DNA of 64,000 nt from Immersiella caudata (Eukaryota; Ascomycota; Sordariomycetes; Sordariales; Lasiosphaeriaceae), in the NCBI GenBank assembly GCA_030512335.1, contig JAULSU010000003.1, positions 4,278,001 to 4,342,000 on the forward strand. The letters are read 5' to 3'. Of this stretch, positions 32,369 through 41,756 are shown in pieces. The notes below the pieces were generated by a model. That model saw only the letters and a program-made list of their open reading frames with translations. It was not told the DNA's origin and searched no databases. Position 1 is the stretch's first letter. Each line of letters opens with the position of its first letter. A program made the translations under genes and the position numbers.

Positions 32369-32974
32369 CCTCCCAGAGCGTCGGGGCCGCTAGCTTAGGG
32401 TCCGCCTGCACTGGGCAAGTAAACTCGCCTCGGTGCTCCGCGATCGTAGGCGCAATTGGTGATGAGGAGAGAGGTCCCCCTTTCCAACGCAGGGTGCACA
32501 AGTAAATATATGAAACTACAAGACTTTTTTGTATCCTATCTCTGAACCTACTGGGTAAGCTGTCACTCAGCGGGTGGTTGAACACCCCGAGGAGCCCCAG
32601 TTCACAAGGGCGGTCGATGCACGTGAATTGTCAATGCGACCCAGCGTCCAAGCTGTTGAGAGCTCCCAGTCGCTGTTTCTGTGCCGCCCAAAATCCTAAA
32701 GAAAGCAAACGAGTAAGCAAACCGGAAATCCCTTCATCATCCAAGCGGAAACCCTTCATCCAATCCAACATTAGATCCCTCCCTAACAACCCCAAGTTTG
32801 ATCCTCCTGCATTCTCAAAAGAAAGGACTGAGGTGAGACACCATCCAGAGTCACGAACTGCGAGGAGGCGTTTGCAAACCCGTCGGATCCGCGCGGATAT
32901 AACGTCTCGCGGAATATATAAAAGAAAGCGAGCAGAAAACAAAAAAGAAAAAACTCGACGCAAAGCATCAAGTT
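31928..32974. other. Intergenic with T25A15 homopolymer junction
   Basis: Upstream of the receptor gene. Contains a T25 run directly followed by A15 (32329-32368). Otherwise no gene was recognised. Confidence 0.5.
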
Positions 32975-33153
32975 TAAGGCCGTCAATTACCCACCGATGG
33001 GTACCCATGGGTAATTGCGGCCCGTGCACAATGAATTTCGCCCTGCCAAAACCCTTTGCTCCTTTCTTTCTTAGGGTTTTAGCAGGCCGAAATTTGTCGT
33101 GCACGGGCCGCAATTACCCATGGGTACCCATTGGTGGGTAGTTGACGGCCTTA
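32975..33153. mobile_element. Foldback MITE (about 179 bp, TA-flanked inverted repeat)
   Basis: Two arms of about 75 bp are near-perfect reverse complements. The left arm begins TAAGGCCGTCAATTACCCAC and the right arm ends GTGGGTAGTTGACGGCCTTA; both contain the GGGTACCCATGGGTAATTGC block and its complement. A short unpaired pyrimidine-rich loop (about 33052-33072) separates them. The outermost bases are TA on both sides, the target duplication expected for Tc1/mariner-class transposases. It has no coding capacity. The repeat is well preserved, with only a few mismatches and no obvious RIP, which suggests recent insertion or a size below the RIP threshold. Confidence 0.8.
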
Positions 33154-33679
33154 GCACCAAGAGATCCTCCGCCTTCCCGTCTTTACTGGTCAATAATCAT
33201 CGAGAACCGCCTGGCAACTTGACCCAGCTTCAAACCCTCGCCCAAAGAGCCAACTTCACTCACATGCCAGTTATCGTCAGGATACAAATGTTTGGTGCGC
33301 ATGATCGGCCCGTTTCCGCTTCTGCAAGGAGATCCTCCATCGCGCCGCGAGGCGCTACCTGCTGCGGGTCTAGGTAGTTGGGGCCGTTGCACAGTGTTAC
33401 AGAGATAAAGAAAGAGGAGATTCTGGTGCAGTGGGGAGTAGGAAATGGGGCTGGGTATCACTGGGTATCACTGGGTATCATGGAGATAATCATGCAGCAA
33501 AAAGAAAGAAACAAGTGTAGTGGCGCGGTGAGAGGGGAAAGAAGAGTAAAACTGAGGAAGCAGAAGCGGGAGGCACGTCCATCAGGCACGAATTAAAAAG
33601 CGAGCAAAATGTCAAAAAAAAAAAAAAAAAAAAAAAAAAGGGACTCTGCTCTCCTCACTCCTTTGCCCCGCCCATTATA
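33154..33679. other. Intergenic with short tandem repeat and A26 run
   Basis: Holds three perfect tandem copies of CTGGGTATCA (33451-33480) and an A26 homopolymer (33614-33639). No gene recognised. Confidence 0.6.
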
Positions 33680-34444
33680 TCACACTCCTGGTCCATTCCC
33701 TGAGCTCGTGGAAGAGGTACACTCAGATCTCCTCGTCTGTCGATTTCTCACGCGACGGCTGATATGCGTCAAATACTCTTTCGGAGAAGCTGTCGTATGT
33801 CCGCAAGGGCAACGGTAGGCGCCGCGGACATCCAATCTGCACTTTCGCACGTGTCGGTCTTGGTTATCCTTGCGTTTCTCAGACTTCCCGCAGCGGCAGT
33901 GAAAGACATCTGTACCGTGAATGGAGTCGAAGTGACGGTCGAGGTCCTTTTGGTTACGGAAGGCTCTGCCCGAGCATCTTGATTCCCGGCAGGCGAACCT
34001 TGACGATGTCGACGCTATGCTGCTTGCTGGGGTGCCTGTGGATTGGCTGGGGCTGACACTGGTGTCGACACTGGTTGGAGGTGTGGGCCATGAGGACGTC
34101 TCGGTTACTGACGCGAGATGCAGCGCGCTGGGGCTATTTTGTTCGCTTGGTAGAGATGAGTGTTCGTTTGGGCTCTGTGTTGATATATCTCCGGGAGTTG
34201 AAGGTGTGGACGATAACTTGTTGACGAGTATCGGGGCGGAAGTGGAACTGGGAGGATGAGGGGTTGTGTTTTGAGGGGCTGGGGGAGCAAGAGTCGGAAG
34301 GGAGCTGCTGGAATGCAGGGTCGATCGTAGTATGAGGGACTTGGGGTCGACACCGTTGCAGAAGGTATCGATGGGCTGCGGTGTTGCAACGGAACCAAGA
34401 TAGAGATCGACCACCTCAGCGGGTCCCCAGAGCGCACTTAGCAT
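33680..34444 (-). CDS. C2H2-type zinc-finger protein
   Basis: A single exon of 254 residues from ATG 34444. The first 150 residues are Ser/Thr/Pro-rich and disordered. A C-terminal cluster of fingers follows: C152-x4-C157-x13-H171-x4-H176 (ACRESRC...DRHFDSIH), then C183-x-C185-x12-H198-x3-C202 (HCRCGKSEKRKDNQDRHVRKC), then a partial C-x-C...H finger (YRCPCGHTTASPKEYLTH). The tail is Arg/Ser-rich. The layout suits a fungal transcription factor or nucleic-acid-binding protein, presumably nuclear. A perfect 24-bp palindrome lies about 166 bp upstream of the start. Targets unknown. Confidence 0.75.
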   Translation of the reverse strand: MLSALWGPAEVVDLYLGSVATPQPIDTFCNGVDPKSLILRSTLHSSSSLPTLAPPAPQNTTPHPPSSTSAPILVNKLSSTPSTPGDISTQSPNEHSSLPSEQNSPSALHLASVTETSSWPTPPTSVDTSVSPSQSTGTPASSIASTSSRFACRESRCSGRAFRNQKDLDRHFDSIHGTDVFHCRCGKSEKRKDNQDRHVRKCRLDVRGAYRCPCGHTTASPKEYLTHISRRVRNRQTRRSECTSSTSSGNGPGV

Positions 34445-34609
34445 CGCATCCTAGTGATGTCGATTCCAAATGGGCCCTGAATGTGAAGTGAAAACATGAT
34501 CCTGAGATGTGGCATGAAGGCGGCCTCGGCTTGTTGAGAAGAATCGTGGGCTGTGAAGAGCCCCAGGACGCGTTAAACGGTGATCATTGTGGCTGTCGCT
34601 GATGGTTCA

Positions 34610-34633
34610 CCGCGGGGAGTTAACTCCCCGCGG
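34610..34633. promoter_or_regulatory. Perfect 24-bp palindrome upstream of the zinc-finger gene
   Basis: The half-site CCGCGGGGAGTT is followed immediately by its exact reverse complement AACTCCCCGCGG. It sits about 166 bp upstream of the zinc-finger start codon. A G-rich box (CACGCGGGGGTTGAGG) lies about 40 bp further upstream of the gene. A dimeric transcription-factor site is the simplest reading. Confidence 0.5.
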
Positions 34634-37409
34634 GTAACCGGTGCTAGAAGGGGGAAAGCGCGAACCTCACCACGCGGGGGTTGAGGTTGCGGGGTGTTTT
34701 TGAATAGGACGTCTTGCCGCAGGATGTTGTGGTTGAAGGATCCTAGGCCGTTATTCGGACATTCGCGCTAATGATACAACAGGTGATGATAACTTGCAGT
34801 TGGTCCGTTAATACCGGCACCGTCGTATCTCTCCTCGTTGAATTTGTTGCCTGGCTATTGATGGATTGGTGTCCCAGCCTGTTCGAACCCACGAATGGGA
34901 GATGACAGCTCAAACTTTCAGCAGGGAAATTTCCGGCCGAGAGGCGTGATTGGTAAAAAGTGATGGCTGGCGGGCGAAAAAGTGAGTAGGACGGGAAGAA
35001 GTCCTCGTCGAGTGACATGGGGATAGGCAATTGGCGAGAGGGGACCTGGTTGAGTTGATGAAGTTTTGTTGAAGAGAGAGCTGGGAGCAGAAGGGACCAC
35101 AGCATGCGCAGCGATGAGAGCGGATGCATGCCTAAATACCTCGTTGGGTTGCTTTTTGATAGGCGCACTTTTTGTGAGGTGGGCAGTCAGCAGCAGCCAC
35201 CCAAGCCAGAGAGGTGTGGACGAATCAGAACGGCGTGAGAAGCTTGCAAGTACCGAGTACAGAGCAAATGTGAGGCCACAAGGCGGAAAGCTTGTACTTG
35301 TACATTGCTCTTTTCGGTTTAGCGGCTAGCGGAGTTCTTGGCAGCAACGCAGCGCTGGTTTTTAGGCTTTAGCTTCGATGTGGAGCCGTGATTGGAAGGA
35401 ACAGCCAGAGTGAGGCCAGTTGGTTGCGCCTCACGAAGTTGAGACCCTTCCGTGCCATCAGTGGAAACAGTCCGTCTGTGAGGCCACTTCCATGAATGGC
35501 AAATTCTATTACGGCGCCCAGTGCCCACCGACTAGCTGCCCTCGGTTCCCCAGTATGATGCAAACTTCACTAGGTAGGTTCCAGATTGTGTGAGGCCAGT
35601 ACCAGCTATCCGTAAAACGTGTCATCGCCATCGAAATCCCTAGTCTAATAGGTCCATGGGCCGGGCTACATGAAAACGACGAAATGGCAGGCACGTCCCA
35701 AGGTGAAACATTAAATTGCTTCCCGGCGTTCCTTTTCCGACGTTCATCTTTAGGTTCTGGTATTCGACTTCCCAAGCCTCCCAAGCAAGGCTGCTCTCTG
35801 TTCCGGGTTGATCTTGTTGCGCTAAGTTAGTTGAATCCAACCAGAAAATTGCCTGCACCCGACTCAACTTTGCCTCTCCCTTCCCTCGCTCACCGGAGAG
35901 TGTTTATCCACGAAGTTGGAAGGGCCACGGTGAATTTTGTACCTGTTGCCAGGCATCATTCATCCTTCCTTCCACATCCAAGAGGAAGAAATGGACATCA
36001 GCTCCCACCCGTCTCCCCGCGAGACCAAACGTCAAGACATTCCTTCGGCCCACATCAGCAGTCCTTCCTACGGCTTGGCCAGGTGGCTCGCCCAAAAGCC
36101 TCACGAGGACGGCTGGAGCGCCATGACATCGGGATTGAGATATGCGAAAATTCCGCCGGCCTCTCACCAAAAATGTAGTGCGCCAAATCCTGCCGCTTCA
36201 TTAGCGATCGAGTCTGCACCAGGTCGCAAAGACTACACCAAGTGAGCATGTAAGTGCGGGGGGTCATCGCTGAAAAGTTTATGCTGGTTCGAGACACTGA
36301 CTGCGTTGGGTTGTTCCCTGCGAACTACCTTAGGCAGCTTATGGGGTTTTCTAAAACTGGGAACTTGAAGACTTGAAGTGTGGGCTAATCAAGTTCGAGC
36401 TATCCCTGCCCGGCCACATAGGGGTCCCTTCGAAACAAGAACATTTGCGTGGGTGGGTCAGGAAGTATCGGACTGTTCGGGAGATACCTTGATAGCTAGA
36501 AGTTGGGTAAAACGTCTTTGTTTCGGCGCCGTGGGAAAATTGTGATGTGATGCATTCCTTGGAGGTTGTAACAACGCATGGCATTCCTTAGCAACGCTTT
36601 CTCTTCAATGTTATTACCTCCTGGGTAGGTAATAACTAGGGCCTTCTCCCCCGCGCTGCAAACTTAGCTGCCCGGGTTATTAGTGACATGATCCACGCGG
36701 GCAAAAGCAAGAAGCTGCACATAATATCATCGACTGGCTAGCCCATTTCGGACCTCGATGGGCGGGTAGCTAGCTCCAAGGCATCGTTAGTCGCACGCTG
36801 ATGCCACACACGGCGGTATCGAAAACCCCGCGCGGTTTTAGGTTCAATAGGATGTCCCGGCAACATGCCACTCTACCCAGGTACGTGAGACATTATTTCT
36901 TCAAGAGGAGAGGGAGGTTGAAGTTGTGGGGGTGGGGGGTTGGCGTTGTTGAAGGTCAGCGGAGAGGGAAGGTAAGGGCGAACAACATGTGATGACCTTG
37001 GCCTGGTTTCGCTTATTTCCCTATTTTTTGCGGCAACCGGTCCATGGAAGTTACCTACCTTTCCTAACCAGCCAAGACGTACCGCAGCATGACTCGGGGA
37101 CTTCTTGTGGTTGGGGCTGCAAGAAATCCAATCCGTCTTGAAGTTGCGACATATGCCCCTATATGTCGTCAACAATGCACCCCGCCGGGCCGCCGAAGAC
37201 GGGACCTTGCTGATGAATCATGCATTCATGACAGCTTGCTGTTGCAGAATTTGTAACCCCACGTGGGGTCGAATAGCCCCACCAGTTCTCTTGGAAATTC
37301 ACTTCTCCAAGCTTCATTATTTAGCCACTACAGCTATCCCACCCCAGCCTTCCTTTTTTTTTGTCTTCCCCTTCAAGTTCCTACCCTCAACAGCCAACGA
37401 CTCACGAAA
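34634..37409. other. 2.8-kb gene-poor region
   Basis: No convincing gene. Four copies of the 9-mer GTGAGGCCA occur between 35270 and 35598. A short open frame at 35991-36245 (84 codons from ATG) has no recognisable motif. Confidence 0.5.
35270..35598 (+). repeat. Four direct copies of GTGAGGCCA
   Basis: Copies at 35270-35278, 35410-35418, 35479-35487 and 35590-35598, all in the same orientation within 330 bp. They are too many for chance at this length and lie in non-coding DNA. Confidence 0.6.
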
Positions 37410-37907
37410 ATGGGACTTACTCGAGTTAATGCGTCTTCACTTCCCGCCTCCCCGGATGGCCTCAAAGATCGTCTGGCCAAGGCAGGCGATTCGACATACC
37501 TCTTCTTCATCGTCGACAACGATGCCGCAACGGGCCAGCCGTGGTGTCCCGACGTTCGCGCGGCACTGCCCGTCGTCGAGAAGTACTTTGCGCAGCATCC
37601 CAATCTTGACATCTCGGCTGTGAGCGTTGGTTCGCGAGCTGCGTATGCCTTCCTCCTTCTCCTCTCTGAACCACGTCACACACCATCACAAAATTGCGAG
37701 GGACAAGTGAGCGCTAACATGGTATTTTGCAGGTGGAAGGATCCTACGACTAGCAAACTGTGGCGATCCACATGGGGCATTGGAGCTGTTCCCACGCTGG
37801 TCAAGTACACTCGCTCCGGGGACGGCGAAGAGATCTTGCAGGAGCAGCTTGTTGAGACGGATGCGGCGGTTGAGGCAAAGCTTGCGGATTTCACCAAGTC
37901 TGCGTGA
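37410..37907 (+). CDS. TXNDC17-like thioredoxin-fold protein
   Basis: Two exons (37410-37642, 37733-37907) with a 90-bp GTATGC..CAG intron encode 135 residues, the usual size for this small cytosolic family (DUF953/TRP14 type). The thioredoxin-like active-site segment reads GQPWCPDVRAALP: the first Cys of the WCPDC motif of TRP14 is kept and the second is Val. The later block VGSRAAWKDP matches the family's VGxxxxWKDP, and GIGAVPTLVKYT carries the cis-Pro. With one active-site Cys it may act in monothiol or peroxide chemistry, or be non-reductive. The substrate is unknown. Confidence 0.82.
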   Translation: MGLTRVNASSLPASPDGLKDRLAKAGDSTYLFFIVDNDAATGQPWCPDVRAALPVVEKYFAQHPNLDISAVSVGSRAAYAFLLLLSEPRHTPSQNCEGQVSANMVFCRWKDPTTSKLWRSTWGIGAVPTLVKYTRSGDGEEILQEQLVETDAAVEAKLADFTKSA

Positions 37908-37974
37908 GATTTTCAAGTCGGAAGCCGCAAAGCCATTCCTTTCAAGGGGCAACTACCGAAACCTCTGCCGTAGC

Positions 37975-38853
37975 TCAGATAACATCCGCTGAGAACTGAG
38001 TGCAAGCAAACGTCGCCGGCCCTCCCGTGAAACACTCTGTCCCTATTTGGAACACTGCAAAAAGGTTAGCAACCAGCTTCTGTTCTCGCCCATCACCAAA
38101 CTTCCACGCAGACTCACCGATCAAATTCTGCTCCCCCGCAGGAAACCCCCTCTCCCTCTCCAAGTACTCAAAAAACTCCCTCACATCCCCCTCAAACTCC
38201 TGAATCTCGCCTTCCGATGGGAGAAAACTCCACACCCTCATCTCCCCGTTATACCCATCCCAAAGTTCCCACCTCCTCCCCTGAATCCGCACCTGGGCAA
38301 CACACTTGCCAATCGGACATACACCCCCGTAGCGCGCCAGCCAGATCATCAACTCGAAATCCCCCCCGTGGTTAGCATGCTCCGGGTCCCTTGCTGTGAA
38401 CAAGTCGAATGCGACGTTCGCTCGCATGTTGTTCGTGTTCCCTTCATAACCCCACTTCACCTCCGTCGGCATGCTCTCGATACCGCAGATTAGCTTCCCT
38501 CTGGGGAACTGCCGTCCTGCATATGGATAGCTCTTCACATTGTTCGGCGCGCCGGTCCAGGTCCAGGTGGTGCGCCAGGCTATGCCGGACGGCGAGGTGG
38601 AATCAAGGTAGGTGGCTTGTGAGCCAGAAGTCGCGGCATCGCGTCCCCAGAGGTTGTTGATTAGTTCGTAAGAGTCGCCGCACCAATACGCGTAGAGATC
38701 GGAGAGGGTTTGCAGTGGTTTGTGTTCTGTGGGAGGGCATAGTTGCGGGCGCGCGGGGAGTGTTGGGGAGGGATTGTGTTCAGGATCGGGGGTGCTGAAG
38801 CAGGAGCCCATGATTGCGAAGGTGGGGGCTGGCGAAGCCAGGCGGGGGACCAT
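37975..38853 (-). CDS. GH12 endoglucanase/xyloglucanase-like protein without signal peptide
   Basis: A single exon of 292 residues from ATG 38853, or 278 from the in-frame ATG at 38811. The GH12 fold is clear: YAYWCGDSYELINNLWG, TTWTWTGAPNNVKSYPYAG, the nucleophile in FELMIWLARYGG (E167), and the acid/base in FQIGTECFTGG (E273). Both catalytic Glu are intact. GH12 enzymes cleave beta-1,4-glucan or xyloglucan and are normally secreted. Here neither start gives a hydrophobic signal. The second start opens MGSCFSTP, a pattern compatible with N-myristoylation and palmitoylation. No upstream exon encoding a signal peptide was seen. Cys residues remain as in secreted relatives. Confidence 0.85.
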   Translation of the reverse strand: MVPRLASPAPTFAIMGSCFSTPDPEHNPSPTLPARPQLCPPTEHKPLQTLSDLYAYWCGDSYELINNLWGRDAATSGSQATYLDSTSPSGIAWRTTWTWTGAPNNVKSYPYAGRQFPRGKLICGIESMPTEVKWGYEGNTNNMRANVAFDLFTARDPEHANHGGDFELMIWLARYGGVCPIGKCVAQVRIQGRRWELWDGYNGEMRVWSFLPSEGEIQEFEGDVREFFEYLERERGFPAGEQNLIGESAWKFGDGREQKLVANLFAVFQIGTECFTGGPATFACTQFSADVI

Positions 38854-39520
38854 GAGGGTGATGGAATGGGTTGAAAGGGAAGAGGAGAGAAACGAGAAGG
38901 GAATCGAGGATGGGATACGTGAAGGCGGTTTGGAGGTGTGTTTTTTTTTTGGGCTTCGGAGATCCGGGCGGACTGGGATTTTGCTGCAGAAATGATAGGG
39001 CTGTCATTGGATATCTTCGGATCGTGGCGTGCTTGGTGTCTCACCAAGCTGATTGGAGATCTTCGGGCGATGCCGGCATCCGGATTGCTGATTGCGATGA
39101 AAAAGATGTGCATCCGTCACCAGACTGATATCCATTCGTCCACACCAAGTCTTGCATCTCAAGCCCAAAATATCTCCTCCTTCGCCCACGGGGACTCCCG
39201 AGAAAAAAACACGGCAATGGTGCCCACATGAACCACATGAGACGCGCCACCAGGCGGACCAAGGAGCTTGATCCCCCTTCGAGCTTGGGGGTAGCCCCCG
39301 GAAGCGCGGGAAAGGGGGGAATCGAAGCGGAATATGGGGGTGGACGGTACGTCGTCGATGAAGCGCGATGGCGGAGGTGGAGAAGCGCCATCATCTGCGG
39401 AATCGTCGTGACCAGCCCTTCCCTCCGGGTGATGCACGCTGTCATGCAGAATGATGTGCAGCGCCTTTCTCCATCTGTCGCCGATGCCCGTCCATTCTTC
39501 CTCGGCGAAGACAGTCGAGG
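38854..39520. other. Intergenic, no gene recognised
   Basis: Between the GH12 gene and the pseudogene. Open frames on both strands lack conserved features. Confidence 0.5.
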
Positions 39521-41079
39521 TTAGCGGCGGAGGAAGCCCTCCGTCCACCGGGCCACCAATTCTAGCTTGGCCACAGCATACTCCTCGTTTAATGAGGCGC
39601 GGAACAAGGTGATGGTCCCCGAATGCACCGCTTTGCTGTACGTGATGACTGTGATGTAATCGCTCTCGCCTAGCTGGTATTTGACGGTGCTCATTAGCTC
39701 GTCCTCGATGTCGTGAAGCCTCTCCATATTGGCTGGTCCCTTGAACTCCTCCCTAAGCTGCAAGATCTGCTTGCAAACGTACATGCTCCGAAGGAGGCGT
39801 CGCCACATGTCGATCCACTGGTACGGCTTCAGGAGCGGCAGAAGACCTTTCGAGCTGACCTCGACGCCAAATCCCGAGACCGTGACACTAACCCCTAGCT
39901 CCGCCTCCTGCGGGGCCTCTCTGTTGTTTCTTTCTCTTTCGACAATGAACTTGCCCTGCCGGAGGAGTGTGTGGGGCTGGAAACCCTGGGGCTTGGAGAG
40001 CAGGCGATACGTGGTGCTTGCGTCGGATGCCGTCCAGGCAGGTTCGGGATGAGACGCCGACAAGACGGTCTAAGGCTTGAATACTTTCGATCGCAACAGG
40101 GCTTCGAGGTTGCCTGGTGGATCTGGTATTGGCGTGAATGGTTGCGGTACCGTCGGCTTCGCTTTTATCAGGCTCCCCGTCTTGGGCGCCCGGTAGACAT
40201 CAGCAGCAAGCACATGAAGTGAGCCGGGTTGGAACCCAATTATCAAAGGCTCCGGCTGGTCGTCTTCTCCAATCGCCGCCTGACCGTAAGCTGTATCATC
40301 GAGTTCTCTCGTCGGCTGCTGCTCCTGGCGGTGACTGTATCTTTTTGCACACATGGAAATTGCGACAACAACGGCCTCGTCTTTTCTCGTAGCCTCGCAA
40401 TACGAGAAGGGAACGGTTTAACTTCGCGGTCGGTGTCTGAGGGCTGTGATGGAGGTAGAGGTGTTGATTTTAGCTTGCCCAACGCTGGCATGAAGCCAGT
40501 GCTTGCTGCAGCGGTGGCAGGAGATGGGGCGGGCACCCGATCCAGACGGAACTGGATCGGCACGGCAGCTTGGCTGGGTTTCTTCACTTCCACCGCTGCC
40601 TCCTCCGCTTCCGCATCCTCCCCTTTCTCCTCCTTCTTCACCTCTTTCTTTTCCTCTTTCTTTGCCAAAAGAGCACCGAAGATGCTGAGTCACCGCCGAC
40701 GAGCATATGCCCTGCCTGTTGCGATTCTCTCCTCCTCTGGAGTCTCGGGGCGGCTGTCTGGGAGTGGCGGTAACTCTTCAGATTTGGCGAATGACGGAGT
40801 CGGAGATCCAGCCTCGCTTGGCGGAAATGGCAGCAGGTCGCCGAACTGTGGATCGATGGCCGGTTTTATCGGGGCTCTCTCCGAGAGGGGGGCGGGAGCG
40901 CTGAATGCGACGTCGCTCTAGGCGTCATTAGAATCGGATCGAGAGCTGGAATCGAATAGGTAATTCTCGAGGATATCGATAAGGATTGATGCCTTCTCAG
41001 CGCTAGACCGATCCTCGGCGAGAAGAAGTCACAGTTGATCATCTCGTGTCCTCGAATCCCGCTCAGTCGTCTCCGTCAT
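39521..41079 (-). pseudogene. Decayed gene, involucrin-repeat-protein-like region with several stops
   Basis: Read from ATG 41079, one frame is strongly protein-like but interrupted by TGA (41029-41031), TAG (40918-40920) and TGA (40690-40692). It then passes through an acidic Lys/Glu block and AAVPIQFRLDRVPAPSP to a frame change near 40355. The new frame (EPLIIGFQPGSLHVL, PPGNLEALLRSKVF) meets a TAG (40070-40072) and continues in phase to a final stop at 39521. Segments such as EKASILIDILENYLFD, DPQFGDLLPFPPSE and ELPPLPDSRPETPEEE resemble the C-terminal part of fungal involucrin-repeat proteins (from memory). No intron of sensible size removes the stops. The last 180 codons read as intact coding sequence and may be a separate remnant. 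Confidence 0.65.
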
Positions 41080-41756
41080 CGTGGATTCTGGCGGTCAAGC
41101 TTCCTCCGCATGGAAGATTGGTCTAGGGGAGAACGGCTAGCTGGAGGGTCGTCCCTGCCACGGAATGCGGGGTTGACCTGAATCGAAATTGAGGAAACGC
41201 CAATCAGGCCAAACCACTGGCAAATGCACGGCTGCCTGAGGTGCCAAGTCAACTCAAATCACCAGCACCGCAAGGTCGAGCTTGCTGGCCAACTACTGAT
41301 GGCTGATTCTGAGCACTTGAGGGGAAGCCCCCGGCACTGGGTCTTGACGATGGGCAGTTGAGTGAGGTTGAAGGGAGCCCGGTCTCCGATGGGAGATGCC
41401 AGGCTGCCAAAACCTACGACGGCTTCCAATGCTTGCAAGGGACAGAGCTGGCCAAGATGGCCGGACACGCGCGTATGAAGAGGCTGTTATTCCCCCACTC
41501 AACCCCCCCCCCCCCCACCACCAAAATTTGCGTCGCCCCGTCAGCTCTTTCCAACCCTCCAGCCAGCTCAACTTCTCAATATCCACCCCTCTAATCGATA
41601 TTACGCCCCCAACCATGCTCCACCAACGCTCTGACATCAACGGCGAAATAAGAGCGCAGACTTAGGTACAGTGAGATTACATCAAGACCAGCTGACATTA
41701 TAACCAACATACCTTAGAAATACATGAATCGCAACCAACGCCCACACTACACATCA
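41080..41756. other. Intergenic, C-homopolymer
   Basis: 5' flank of the pseudogene and 3' flank of the membrane-sensor gene. A C-rich run of about 14 lies near 41502-41516. Nothing else was recognised. Confidence 0.5.

Noticed and set aside
32578..33141. Open frames across the MITE on both strands
   Set aside because: They arise from the inverted repeat itself and flanking sequence; no protein-like content.
35991..36245. 84-codon plus-strand frame from an ATG
   Set aside because: No motif, no splice structure and no sign of conservation; could be real but unsupported.
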